From assembly GCA_965262245.1 (NCBI GenBank), contig OZ253507.1, forward strand, positions 9,486,001-9,550,000: DNA of 64,000 nucleotides, given 5' to 3'. The stretch is from SMYC01 sp965262245. GTDB lineage: Bacteria > Acidobacteriota > Vicinamibacteria > Marinacidobacterales > SMYC01. Below are positions 52,684 to 61,239 of this stretch, piece after piece. How positions within the stretch are numbered: position 1 is the first letter of the stretch; the number at the start of each line of letters is the position of its first letter. The notes below the pieces were generated by a model. That model worked only from the letters and a program-made list of their open reading frames with translations, had not been told where the DNA came from and ran no database searches. A program made the position numbers and the translations under genes.

Positions 52684-53190
52684 TGCGCGGCTTCCCTCAC
52701 TGAACAAACTATCGATGTCTTCGTCAGTAATCTCCGCGAATGGGGATTCGAAACTTCCCCCAGAAGACTTCTCGGCTTCGACCTTCTGCATGATGCTGTC
52801 GAATACACCATTGAGTTCCACGGCGGCCTTTTTGACACGAAGCCGAACCAGGCCGAGAGACGAACGCTCGTCGAAAATCACTACGAGAATCACACGCAGC
52901 CCAACTATGGAAATATGAATGTTGTCTCTCTCACCCTCGTGAAAGAGCACCGAGAACTCCTTTTCACCGATGAGCTTTGCCAGAGCATCTGTTGCCGCAA
53001 CATTGCCGGCAGTGAGAGATGCTAGTGACGTCGTGTCCAAATTGTCGATATTGCCGTGCGCGGCGATTTGCTGACCGTTCTTGTCGACCAGAAAAACCAA
53101 TTTCGCGTTGGCGTCGGTGCGGAGCTTACTCAGAATCGTTTTGATCTGATTAAACTCCTCGTCATACATCACCACATCAGTGGTCGCCAT
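52684..53190 (-). CDS. Roadblock/LC7 protein (MglB-like)
   Basis: About 169 residues: VVMYDEEFNQIKTILSKLRT, AKLVFLVDKNGQQIAAHGNI, SLASLTAGNVAATDALAKLI and FSVLFHEGERDNIHISIVG form the roadblock fold. MglB acts as the GTPase-activating partner of MglA. There is no stop codon before the MglA start: the frame runs straight into MTFINYASREIN, giving an apparent MglB-MglA fusion. If one G of GAGGGAAGCC (near 52694) were absent, the protein would end EEAAQ at an ATGA overlap, the usual arrangement; so either a natural fusion or a one-base change. Start ATG 53190. Confidence 0.85.
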
Positions 53191-53313
53191 GACTCTGATA
53201 TCCTCCGTCCGAGACCTGCACGCGGGATTTAAAACTGCGAGCTTGTTTACCTTATAGATATATCCAAAAGAACGCCACTTGGCAAGCGGCGTAACGGTGT
53301 AAATCGTGTAGAT

Positions 53314-53913
53314 TCAATACTCGCGGCGGCCCTCCAAGGCCTTTCCGACGGTCACTTCGTCTGCATAGTCGAGCTCGCTGCCAACGGGAATCCCCATGGC
53401 GATGCGGGTCACCTTGACTCCTAGAGGCTTGATGAGCTTCGAAAGGTAGATAGCCGTCGCTTCGCCTTCCACGTTGGGGTTCGTCGCGAGAATCACTTCT
53501 TCGACCTCGCCGTCCGCGAGCCGCGACAAAAGACCCGCGATTTTGAGCTGCTCCGGACCGATGCCGGAGAGCGGTGAGAGGCTTCCCATGAGTACATGAT
53601 AGCGCCCTTTGAACTCGTGGGTCTTCTCGATGGCGACGACGCTGGGTGGCTCTTCTACGACGCAAACGAGCCGAGAGTTCCGATCGGGGCTCGAACAATA
53701 GGCACAGGGGTCCTCGTCAGTCACGTTGTTGCAGACAGAACAGGTGACGATTTTTTCCTTCACGTTCTGGATCGCTCGAGCGAGGTGCTGCGCCTCGTCC
53801 GCGCTGGCTCGCAGGATATGGAACGTGATGCGCTGCGCTGATTTAGCCCCGATTCCAGGGAGCTCCTTCAGCTCCGCAATCAGGCGGGATACAGGCTCTG
53901 GAAAGTCCTTCAC
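53314..53913 (-). CDS. recR: Recombination protein RecR
   Basis: 199 residues with the RecR helix-hairpin-helix (KELPGIGAKSAQRITFHIL), the four-Cys zinc finger (CSVC, then CAYC) and the Toprim domain (LVCVVEEPPSVVAIEKT, ILATNPNVEGEATAIYL). It helps RecO and RecF load RecA at gaps. The gene lies 1 bp after ybaB, in the order dnaX-ybaB-recR. Confidence 0.95.
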   Translation of the reverse strand: MKDFPEPVSRLIAELKELPGIGAKSAQRITFHILRASADEAQHLARAIQNVKEKIVTCSVCNNVTDEDPCAYCSSPDRNSRLVCVVEEPPSVVAIEKTHEFKGRYHVLMGSLSPLSGIGPEQLKIAGLLSRLADGEVEEVILATNPNVEGEATAIYLSKLIKPLGVKVTRIAMGIPVGSELDYADEVTVGKALEGRREY

Positions 53914-53914
53914 G

Positions 53915-54208
53915 CTAAAAGAGGCCAGGGATGTTGCCCGCGATGGAGCCGAGCTGGCTTTGGGCCTCTTCGTCGACTTTGCGCGCCGCTTCGTTGACGG
54001 CTGCGGTCACGAGGTCCTGGAGCGTTTCGACGTCGTCTTTATCGACGACTTCCGGGTCGATTGTGACTCCGAGTACCGTCTTGTTGCCGCTCATTTGGAC
54101 CGTCACCATCCCGCCTCCGGCCGAAGCTTCCACACGGAGGTCGTCGAGCTGTTTCTTGAATTTCTCCTGAAGCGCCTGGGCTTGCTTCATGATTTGGTTC
54201 ATTTTCAT
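53915..54208 (-). CDS. ybaB: YbaB/EbfC nucleoid-associated protein
   Basis: 97 residues from ATG 54208 (KMNQIMKQAQALQEKFKKQL). The conserved core has GGGMVTVQMSGNKTVLGVTI, DPEVVDKDDVETLQDLV and AAVNEAARK. YbaB binds DNA as a dimer and is almost always between dnaX and recR, as here. Confidence 0.93.
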   Translation of the reverse strand: MKMNQIMKQAQALQEKFKKQLDDLRVEASAGGGMVTVQMSGNKTVLGVTIDPEVVDKDDVETLQDLVTAAVNEAARKVDEEAQSQLGSIAGNIPGLF

Positions 54209-54239
54209 GATTGACTCCAAAAGGTTTGGGGTTCTAGAT

Positions 54240-55955
54240 TCACGACTCCGGTTTTTTCACACTCTGGATCTCACCTTGAAACGTATCGATGAACTGCCGC
54301 ACGAGCGGGTCGCGCTGCGCCCGTTCTTGAAGGTCTCTCGAAGATTTGTCTTCTTTGATGGGCGCTTCGATGGGTGCTCGGGGCGGTGCGTTCGTGGTTG
54401 TGCTGGCGCCGTTTTCCTGGACCCGGACGGTGACAGATAGTTTGCGGTCGGCGAGACGCGAAGCTTGCTCTTCGAGCAGATCCTTTAGCGTCTTTTGCTC
54501 GAGCTGCTCGGCGAGAATTTTGTGGCTAGAAAGAAATTTCAATGTCAGGCGGTTGCCGTCGAGCTCGTAGCTCGAGTGGTGACTCACGATCGCGTGGAGC
54601 ATCGGCTTGGATGTCTTTAGCTGTGCGACGAGTTGGCCCATGAAATCGCTCGAAGGCTCGGCCTCGGCCTCGCCGAGAGGCGGGACTTCCGCCGTCCAGT
54701 CGTTCTCGTCCGGGGCCGAGGCACGCTCCGGAGGCAGCTCCGGCTTACTCGGCTTTGCGACCGTCGGGGGCTTGGCCACTGGTTTGGGCGCCGATCCTGA
54801 GGAGGGTGGCGCTGGCTCCCCGGCGACGAGCGCCTCGAAACGGATGAGCAGATCTTCGAAGGAAGCAAGCTTGCGGAGCTGCGAGAGCTTCAAGAGAGCG
54901 ACTTCCACATGGAAGCGCGGCTCGGGAGACGTACGAAGCTCGATCTCCGTCTGCGTGAGCACTTCGAGCCCGCGTAGCAAATCTTCTTCGGAGAGTTTGG
55001 CCGCGAGCTCCCGGAGCTCCGAGGTCTCACCGGGAAGCTCGAAGAGCTCGGAAGCTTCGGGCGCGACTTTCGCGACGAGGATGTCGCGGTAATATTGCAT
55101 CAGCGCCGAAATGAAGTAACGCAGGTCGCGTCCGCCACGGACGAGCTCGTCCACGATCTTCAGGATGCTCGCGGTGTCCTGGCCGACGAGGGCGTCGGCA
55201 GCTTGACGCAGCACGTCCCGCTCGATGAGGCCGAGAAGCTCCGTGACGTCGTGCTCTGCGATTTTTTCGCTGGAAGCCGCAATCACTTGGTCGAGCGCGG
55301 AAATCCCGTCCCGCAGGCTTCCAGTGGCCGCACGGGCCACTGTGCGGATGGCCCCCTCGGAGATCTCGATGCCCTCGGCGTTCGCGATCATCTGGAGCTG
55401 CTGCGCGATCTCACCGGGCGTGACGGTCCGGAACTCGTATTCCTGGCACCGCGAGAGGATCGTGTCCGGGATCTTGTGATGCTCGGTCGTGGCGAAGATG
55501 AACTTCACTGCCGGGGGCGGCTCTTCGAGTGTTTTCAAGAGCGCGTTGAAGGCGGCCGGCGACAGCATATGGACTTCGTCGATGATGTAGATCTTGAAGC
55601 GATCGCGCGAGGGAGCGTAGCGTGCCGCATCGATGATCTCGCGAACTTGCTCGACGCCGTTATTGCTCGCGCCGTCGATCTCGAGCACATCGAGCGAGCG
55701 CCCGCGCGCGATTTCTTCACAAGCGGGACAGGTGCCGCACGGCTGCACCGTAGGGCCGCTCTCGCAGTTGAGCGCTTTCGCTAGAATTCGCGCTGTCGTC
55801 GTTTTCCCGACCCCACGAACGCCCGCGAACAGGAAGGCGTGGGCGATCCGGTCTTGCTGGATCGCATTCGTCAGCGTGCGCGTGACTGCTTCCTGACCCA
55901 CGAGGTCTTCGAATACCTTGGGCCGGTACTTGAGGGCTAGAACTTCGTACGGCAT
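54240..55955 (-). CDS. dnaX: DNA polymerase III subunit gamma/tau
   Basis: 571 residues of clamp-loader ATPase: FEDLVGQEAVTRTL, Walker A GVRGVGKTTTARIL, zinc module CGTCPAC, Walker B IYIIDEVHML, the SRC motif LSRCQEYEF, and a Pro/Ala/Glu-rich linker before a tau-like C-terminal domain (LMHAIVSHHSSYELDGNRL-type core and QLEQKTLKDLLEEQ). It tethers and loads the sliding clamp. I see no slippery A-run for gamma production. It heads the recR operon and follows SRP RNA and tRNA-Ser. Confidence 0.95.
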   Translation of the reverse strand: MPYEVLALKYRPKVFEDLVGQEAVTRTLTNAIQQDRIAHAFLFAGVRGVGKTTTARILAKALNCESGPTVQPCGTCPACEEIARGRSLDVLEIDGASNNGVEQVREIIDAARYAPSRDRFKIYIIDEVHMLSPAAFNALLKTLEEPPPAVKFIFATTEHHKIPDTILSRCQEYEFRTVTPGEIAQQLQMIANAEGIEISEGAIRTVARAATGSLRDGISALDQVIAASSEKIAEHDVTELLGLIERDVLRQAADALVGQDTASILKIVDELVRGGRDLRYFISALMQYYRDILVAKVAPEASELFELPGETSELRELAAKLSEEDLLRGLEVLTQTEIELRTSPEPRFHVEVALLKLSQLRKLASFEDLLIRFEALVAGEPAPPSSGSAPKPVAKPPTVAKPSKPELPPERASAPDENDWTAEVPPLGEAEAEPSSDFMGQLVAQLKTSKPMLHAIVSHHSSYELDGNRLTLKFLSSHKILAEQLEQKTLKDLLEEQASRLADRKLSVTVRVQENGASTTTNAPPRAPIEAPIKEDKSSRDLQERAQRDPLVRQFIDTFQGEIQSVKKPES

Positions 55956-55987
55956 GCCTTTTCGCTTCGACTTTGAAAAATCTGGAG

Positions 55988-56098
55988 CCCCGCGGCTCAG
56001 GCGACCTGCGGCACAATCGAGGGTCCGCTTACCGCTGCTCCCTCTCGGGTCTGACGGGGTTCACAGGCTCGACTCGCACAGGACCTGAGCCGCGGGAC
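55988..56098 (-). ncRNA. Signal recognition particle RNA (small, 4.5S type)
   Basis: About 110 nt. The ends pair through CCCGCGGCTCAGG and CCTGAGCCGCGGG, and the apical part carries the SRP domain IV motif: GTCAG, then a loop CGAGAGGGAGCAGC. The position just upstream of dnaX and next to tRNA-Ser is a widespread arrangement for ffs. Confidence 0.85.
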
Positions 56099-56158
56099 AC
56101 TACTTGCTCGTGTTTCGGTGATGGCTACCTGCTATCCGCTTTTTTTCTAATCACAAAT

Positions 56159-56248
56159 TGGCGGAGGGGGTGGGATTCGAACCCACGGTACCGTTGCCGG
56201 TACACTAGCTTTCCGGGCTAGCCAGATAAGCCACTCTTGCACCCCTCC
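56159..56248 (-). tRNA. tRNA-Ser (GGA)
   Basis: 90 nt including an encoded CCA. Acceptor GGAGGGG/CCCCTCC, anticodon stem CTAGC/GCTAG around loop CCGGAAA (anticodon GGA), a long variable arm (TACCGGCAACGGTA) typical of class II tRNAs, and T-arm GGGTTCGAATCCC. Confidence 0.95.
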
Positions 56249-56659
56249 TCCAGAGGTCGTGCTCTGGCAAGAGGCAATTATACCGCAGGCCGTGCTTGCT
56301 CCGTTCGCTGTTGATCGGTCTGAAGCGCTAGTCGGCTTGGTAGGCCTGGCCATCAGTACACTGCTTTTCCGCCTGGTGGCCAAAAAACTCGGTGCCGGAG
56401 CCTAGGGGGCGAATTTGAAGGCATCTCCCGCGCGGAAAGGGTGGGGCGAATGGGCGCCGCGGGTTTAGGCGGGAAGGTCGGTGAGAATCGTGCGTGTGCG
56501 CTGGCGTCAAATAGACCGGTGGCATTCGGCTGCGCGAGCCTTGCGGTGGGTTCTCATCATGACCAAGAATGGAAGGGAGCTATTCTTATGACCAGCCGGC
56601 TGATCATGGTTGTCTGCACTGGATCCTGTCGAACTTTCGCTCCCAGTCCTCCACAATGA
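56249..56659. other. Intergenic, no gene seen
   Basis: Upstream of tRNA-Ser; it should contain that gene's promoter. No coding frame or RNA that I can support. Confidence 0.35.
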
Positions 56660-56965
56660 TCGTGCGAGGGGCGCGGCTCGTCTTTCAGAACGGCCGAAAG
56701 CGTGGACCCGGCGTTTCTCCCTGGAACGGCCGCTCGCCGGTAAGCATTTCGTAGAAATTGACGCCCAACTCCATCGTGATGAAGTGGACGCCGTCGGCCT
56801 CTTCGACCGAGTAGACTTGGACGATGTTGGGATGATTCAGAGCAGCGATGGCCTTCGCTTCTCGCTTGAATCGCGCACGACGCTCTTTGCTCTCGGCGAG
56901 CTCGGGCGGAAGAACCTTCAGCGCAATCGTCCGGTCGAGCTTGGTGTCCTGCGCCAGATAGGGTG
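56660..56965 (-). pseudogene. Ser/Thr protein kinase remnant with internal deletion
   Basis: The frame reads TIALKVLPPELAESKERRAR (with the ATP-binding Lys), FKREAKAIAALNHPNIVQVY and VEEADGVHFITMEL, then jumps to NFYEMLTGERPFQGETPG. The middle of the kinase domain (catalytic loop HRD, DFG and APE) is absent, and both ends are truncated. Eukaryotic-type kinases with this sequence style are abundant in Acidobacteriota. Confidence 0.75.
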
Positions 56966-57079
56966 CTTGCGGCGTTTACTGTTGGTGATAGGTACGCATC
57001 CCCTTACAGGAAAGGCACTTATGTCCAATTTAACGCGCTCCGAAGGTAACGAGCGCTAGTTCGGCTTCAATTTATGGAG

Positions 57080-57428
57080 AGTCGACCGCGGCTCTCCTTA
57101 TACGCCCACGCCGCTCGCGTTCGAGGGGCTGCTTTACGTGCTCGTTGATAACGGCATCCTGAGCACTTACGATCTCGATACTGGCGAGCGCATCTATCGC
57201 ACTCGAGTCGATGTGGGCTCGGGGTTCTCGGCCTCACCGATCGCGGTGGACGGAAAGATCTACTTTGCCAGCGAAGACGGCGATGTTTTCGTCGTCCAAG
57301 CCGGGCGCGAGTACGAATGCCTCGAGCAAATCGAAATGGGGGAAGCGCTGATGGCTTCTCCGGTCGTTTCGGACGGGATTCTGATTTTGCGCGGCCGCAA
57401 CACACTCTTCGCCATCGGCCGATCGTAA
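57080..57428 (+). pseudogene. PQQ-like beta-propeller protein, C-terminal fragment
   Basis: About 115 residues with repeated blade motifs: LLYVLVDNGILSTYDLDTGE, GSGFSASPIAVDGKIYFASE, DGDVFVVQAG and MASPVVSDGILILRG, ending FAIGRS. These are typical of pyrrolo-quinoline-quinone-like repeat propellers that are exported. No start codon or signal peptide; the upstream part is lost at the junction with the kinase remnant. Confidence 0.6.
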
Positions 57429-57444
57429 TCTTACTACTGGCTAA

Positions 57445-57662
57445 TGCTCGAACCCGCTAATCCCGCCGGCGTAAATTCCGGGTCCTTTTCGGCGCTGGCT
57501 GCGTTGCTGCATGGTTTGCAGTTCGGCCTTCGGCCTAGCCCTCTGCTCGACAAGCTCCCTGCGGAAGGCGGCTCGGAATATCCAGATATGAAGTCGTGGG
57601 AGCGCCTTGCCAGCACCAAAAATGACCTCGGAATTTACCGACAGGATTAGCGGGTTCAAGCA
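57445..57662. repeat. MITE-like element with long inverted repeats
   Basis: A 218-bp segment. Its first about 47 bp (beginning TGCTCGAACCCGCTAATCC) match the reverse complement of its last about 46 bp (TGCTTGAACCCGCTAATCC), then GTAAATTCCG with a few differences. The interior has no gene. Long terminal inverted repeats without coding capacity suggest a miniature transposable element. I cannot define a clear target duplication. Confidence 0.6.
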
Positions 57663-59051
57663 CTAGCGAAGGACGCGAAGCACCTCGCGGGGTGTTAAGA
57701 CATTCGATGGCCTCCGCCGTTCGCCGGTCGATTTCGTCCACAAAACCAAAACAATTTTCTTTCCTCGAGCCATCGGAAGCTGCGCGGCTTTCCTCGCGAG
57801 CAGGGCGAACGCCCGATCATGGTCGACATCGTCTTCCCATTTGACCTCACCAACGAGCAACGAATCTCCAGAGTGGCTTTCAGCCACGACGTCAATCTCG
57901 TGAGGCCTGCGGTCGAGCCCAGCGCCCCACCACCGTCCCGCGGGGCCCCACTCGATGCCTTCATAGCCCGAACCCGGCACGCTGTCTCGCGCGAGCTCCT
58001 CCCAAATTCCGGCTACATGATGTGAGAAGCTGCTCTCTACGTCTCGCTGCACAGAGTCGACTGAACGAGCTTCGAGTCGGGACAAGTTCGGCTCGACGAA
58101 GCGGAACCAGTACCTGAGAAAAGGATCCGAGATTCGGTAGAGACTGCGTTTCGTGGTCCGTTTCGATGATCCGAAAGGAGTCTCTCGTTTCACGAGATCG
58201 AGCTCCACTAATCTCTGCAATGGGCGCGACAAAGACGTCGCCGGCTTTTCGAGACGTCCCGCGATCTCAGAGACCCGATGGCAGCCGCGCCCGATCAAGC
58301 TGAGAATCGAGCTAGATTGCGTCGTCTCCCGGAGGTCATCCAGGAGCACCCGCTTCGGTTCCTCATGGAGGACGCCGAGTGGGCTCAACACGACCGCGCG
58401 AAGAGCCTCGACGCGGCTCGAATAATCGGATGCAAGCTCCCAGTATCGCGGGATGCCTCCCCACACCGAGTAGGCCTCCACAGCCAGAGATTCATCTCGT
58501 TTGGACATTCGAAGTGCCTTCATAATCCAGAACGGCATCAGCGGAGAGATCTTGAGGATCTCGGCTGAGCGTCCGTAAAGCGGTGCGGAATTGTCGAGAA
58601 CGAGTCCCTGCATCATGCGCTGTGACGATCCGGCCAGTACCAAGTGGGCGCCACGAACGGTCTGCTGATCGACAAACTTTTGCAGGATACTCGGGAGCTC
58701 CGGCGAAACCTGAACCATCGACGGAAACTCGTCGAGCACGAGAGCCGTCCCTTTCCTGGCGTCGGCCCAGAAGCGTTGAAAGAGAGCATTCCACTCGGGG
58801 TACATTGCTTGGTCGAAACCTGGAAGGAGTCTTGCGATCTCGCTAGCGAGGTTCGCTCGCTGCAAAGTGGCTTCTCGATCGTCGCCGACGTAGAAAATCG
58901 AGCGGCTTCGCGGCAAAGCTTCCTGGATCAAGCGGGACTTCCCGCATCGCCTCCGCCCGTAGACCACCGCGAGAGCGCCCTGCTTGCGGGCGAGCATTCT
59001 TTCGAGGCGCGCGAGCTCTTCGGCCCGGTTCAAGAATGGGAGTTTCGCCAA
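57663..59051 (-). CDS. AAA ATPase with DUF234 (PD-D/ExK-like) C-terminus
   Basis: 462 residues. N-terminal P-loop ATPase of the archaeal-type family: FLNRAEELARLERML, Walker A VVYGRRRCGKSRLI, Walker B TALVLDEFPSMV and sensor LVLAGSSQRMM. A winged helix follows (ILSLIGRGCHRVSEIAGRLE), then DUF234 with EIDVVAE and LLVGEVKWE, a D-(x)n-E-x-K pattern of PD-(D/E)XK nucleases. Proteins of this group are frequent in archaea and anaerobes and their role is unknown; mobile or defensive functions have been suggested. Start is TTG 59051. No partner gene is present. Confidence 0.85.
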   Translation of the reverse strand: MAKLPFLNRAEELARLERMLARKQGALAVVYGRRRCGKSRLIQEALPRSRSIFYVGDDREATLQRANLASEIARLLPGFDQAMYPEWNALFQRFWADARKGTALVLDEFPSMVQVSPELPSILQKFVDQQTVRGAHLVLAGSSQRMMQGLVLDNSAPLYGRSAEILKISPLMPFWIMKALRMSKRDESLAVEAYSVWGGIPRYWELASDYSSRVEALRAVVLSPLGVLHEEPKRVLLDDLRETTQSSSILSLIGRGCHRVSEIAGRLEKPATSLSRPLQRLVELDLVKRETPFGSSKRTTKRSLYRISDPFLRYWFRFVEPNLSRLEARSVDSVQRDVESSFSHHVAGIWEELARDSVPGSGYEGIEWGPAGRWWGAGLDRRPHEIDVVAESHSGDSLLVGEVKWEDDVDHDRAFALLARKAAQLPMARGKKIVLVLWTKSTGERRRPSNVLTPREVLRVLR

Positions 59052-59089
59052 CGTGGTCGCGTCCGTTTGCGTTGATTATGCAGCAGCAG

Positions 59090-59114
59090 CATTATGTCAC
59101 TATAGCATAATAAC
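59090..59114 (-). promoter_or_regulatory. Palindromic AT-rich site before ATPase gene
   Basis: TTATG, then TCACTATAG, then CATAATAA forms a dyad 40-60 bp upstream of the DUF234 ATPase start, within the only AT-rich stretch of the region. It could be the promoter with an overlapping operator. Confidence 0.35.
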
Positions 59115-59150
59115 GTGACTGGGCTCAGTCGGACGTGCCTCGAATAGCGT

Positions 59151-60659
59151 CTAGCAGCCCGTTGAAAAAGTCGTATCCGGTCGCGATATTTCTCTGAAGA
59201 CTCATTCGATGACGATGTAAAATTGCATCGCATGTCGATGAAGAAGAAAAAGAAAAGTTGCCAAGAGACTTTATGGATTCCACACGATGCGGTTGCGTCG
59301 AGTCCTGGTCATCCTTTTTATGAGGAACTCGAGCGGGTACTTCGAGAGGAAGAGTTTGACTCGTTTGTGGAGTCGAAATGCTCGCCGTATTACGCGAAGA
59401 AGCAAGGTCGGCCGAGCATACCGCCGGGTGTGTATTTTCGAATGCTGTTGATCGGCTACTTTGAGCGCATCGATTCAGAGCGCGGGATCTGCTGGCGGTG
59501 TTCGGACTCACTGTCTTTGCGCCAGTTTCTTGGCCTTGGAATGGAAGAGCGAACGCCGGACCATTCGTCGCTGTCTCGGATACGGAATCGACTTCCGCTG
59601 GAAGTTCACGAATCTGTATTTGGATGGGTGCTAGAAGTTCTAGCGTCGAGAGGGATGATAGATGGCAAGACACTGGGTGTGGACGCGACGACGCTGGAAG
59701 CGAATGCGGCGCTTCGGTCAATCGTTCGTCGAGACACGGGGGAAAGCTACGAATCGTATTTGAAGGAGCTTGCGCGCAAGAGTGGTATCGAAGAGCCGAG
59801 CCGAGCGGACATTGCAAAGTTGGACAAGAAGCGGCCAAAGAAAGGGTCGAACAAGGAGTGGGTGAATCCGAACGAGCCGGATGCGGAGATCATGAAAATG
59901 AAGAGCGGGGGCACGGATATGGCGCACAAAGCCGAGCATGCTGTGGACATGAGCGGGGAAGGTGCGGTAATTGCCGTGACGCTTCACGGAGGCGCGAAGG
60001 GTGACACAAAGAGCCTACCGGATACGCTGGAAAAAGCGCAGTCAAATCTGCAAGAGCTCGCGAACAACGCGGAATGTTGTGAACGAATACATGAAGACGC
60101 GGGTCGCGAAGTGGTCGGGGACAAGGGCTATCACGGCAACGACATCCTGGTTGAGCTGGTCGAACAAGAATACCGGAGCTACATTTCGGAGCCAGAGCGA
60201 GGTGGCCGCAAATGGAAGGACAAACAGGCCGAGCAAGCCGCCACCTACGCGAACCGACGTCGCATTCGCGGGACTCGAGGTAAGCGATTAATACGCCGTC
60301 GCGGCGAGTTACTCGAACGACCTTTCGCGCACTACCTCGAAGCGGGAGGCATGCGACGAACGCATTTGCGAAGACACGAAAATATACTCAAGCGCCTCCT
60401 CACGCACGTGGCTGGATTCAATCTCGGGATTCTGATGCGCAATCTCATCGGCAAGGCCACGCCGAAGGAATACGCGGAGCTCAACGCCAGTCTGATCGCT
60501 GCTTTATTGCGCTTCGTCTCGACCATAGGCGCACGTTTTGCCCCGCTGCAATCCATCGGGCGTCTCAACTTGGCCGTTCCGCCGAATCACATCTTCCTTG
60601 AACTTGCCCACCAAACTTTCTCCGTGAGCAGAATCTGGACTTTTTCACCGGGCTGCTAG
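59151..60659. mobile_element. IS1182-family element, 1.5 kb
   Basis: Terminal inverted repeats CTAGCAGCCCGTTGAAAAAG (59151) and CTAGCAGCCCGGTGAAAAAG (reverse of 60659), one mismatch. CTAG at both extremities may be the 4-bp target duplication. It contains one transposase. On its right it cuts an ADOP permease gene. Confidence 0.88.
59232..60659 (+). CDS. IS1182-family transposase
   Basis: 475 residues from ATG 59232. N-terminal Asp-rich start (DSFVESKCSPYYAKKQGRPS, then IPPGVYFRMLLIGYFERIDS), DUF772-like DHSSLSRIRNRL, catalytic DGKTLGVDATTLEANAA (Asp), VVGDKGYHGND (Asp) and RRHENILKRLLTHVAGFNL (Glu in HENI). The frame continues through the right inverted repeat, and its TAG stop is made by the terminal CTAG. 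Intact. Confidence 0.92.
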   Translation: MSMKKKKKSCQETLWIPHDAVASSPGHPFYEELERVLREEEFDSFVESKCSPYYAKKQGRPSIPPGVYFRMLLIGYFERIDSERGICWRCSDSLSLRQFLGLGMEERTPDHSSLSRIRNRLPLEVHESVFGWVLEVLASRGMIDGKTLGVDATTLEANAALRSIVRRDTGESYESYLKELARKSGIEEPSRADIAKLDKKRPKKGSNKEWVNPNEPDAEIMKMKSGGTDMAHKAEHAVDMSGEGAVIAVTLHGGAKGDTKSLPDTLEKAQSNLQELANNAECCERIHEDAGREVVGDKGYHGNDILVELVEQEYRSYISEPERGGRKWKDKQAEQAATYANRRRIRGTRGKRLIRRRGELLERPFAHYLEAGGMRRTHLRRHENILKRLLTHVAGFNLGILMRNLIGKATPKEYAELNASLIAALLRFVSTIGARFAPLQSIGRLNLAVPPNHIFLELAHQTFSVSRIWTFSPGC

Positions 60660-60661
60660 GG

Positions 60662-60810
60662 ACGGATCTTCGTAGCCCGCCGGGCCGGCACGTCGCATGC
60701 GAGCAGCGTAACTCCGACGAGCAGCAAAGGAATACCGATAAAGGTCACCGGGTCCGTAGGCGTCACATCAAACAGAAAAGCTGTATAAATGAAAAGCGCT
60801 CGACTCGCCA
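60662..60810 (-). pseudogene. ADOP/MacB-like permease, C-terminal remnant
   Basis: Minus-strand frame DVTPTDPVTFIGIPLLLVGV then TLLACDVPARRATKIRP is the last membrane segment and C-terminal motif of ADOP-type FtsX permeases. It is cut at RRATKIRP by the IS1182 end. Everything upstream is missing. Confidence 0.65.
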
Positions 60811-60869
60811 TTCGAGCCCGCCATCGTTTCTCTTCCTACTCGGCAAAATTCAACGGAACTTTCCGCTCC

Positions 60870-60911
60870 ACTATGTAGTAATAGTATGTAGCGAACAAAC
60901 GAAGTAAGGAG
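60870..60911 (+). promoter_or_regulatory. Promoter and operator candidate of padR
   Basis: CTATGTAGTAATAGTATGTAGC contains TATGTAG twice with 15-bp spacing and a partial dyad, followed by the AAGGAG ribosome site 7 bp before GTG 60919. PadR regulators usually repress their own operon by binding dyads that overlap the promoter. Confidence 0.4.
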
Positions 60912-60918
60912 CACGTGA

Positions 60919-61239
60919 GTGAGCGGTCGCAGATTGGGGTATACGGCAGTGGCGCTTCTGAAGGCGCTAGAGGGCGGCCACCGTTACGGTCTCGACATGA
61001 TGGCGGAAACAGGTTTGCCTAGCGGGACGGTCTATCCGACGCTCAGCCGTCTCGAGAAGCGCGGCCTAGTGCGGGCGAAGTGGGAAAAGCGCGTGACGGC
61101 CGACGCCGAGGCTCGACCCCGGCGCCGCTATTACGAGATGACATCCGACGGAAAATCCGCGCTTCGCGCCGCACTCGCCGATCTCCAGGCGCTTGCTGCT
61201 GACCCCTTTGGCGCCGCACGAGCGCAGGAGTCGACATGA
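60919..61239 (+). CDS. PadR-family transcriptional regulator
   Basis: 106 residues. Winged helix: TAVALLKALEGGHRYGLDMM, ETGLPSGTVYPTLSRLEKRG, ARPRRRYYEMTSDGKSALRA, and a short C-terminal dimer helix. Start GTG 60919 with AAGGAG upstream. The stop overlaps the ATG of the permease (ATGA). PadR-ADOP pairs are typical of Acidobacteriota, where the regulator probably senses a compound exported by the permease. Confidence 0.9.
   Translation: MSGRRLGYTAVALLKALEGGHRYGLDMMAETGLPSGTVYPTLSRLEKRGLVRAKWEKRVTADAEARPRRRYYEMTSDGKSALRAALADLQALAADPFGAARAQEST

Noticed and set aside
56249..56659. A further tRNA or tRNA-like fragment upstream of tRNA-Ser
   Set aside because: Some GGCTTGGTAGGCC-like strings occur, but no cloverleaf can be folded.
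57444..57650. 68-residue ORF inside the MITE-like segment
   Set aside because: It lies mostly within the inverted repeats, so the frame is a by-product of them.
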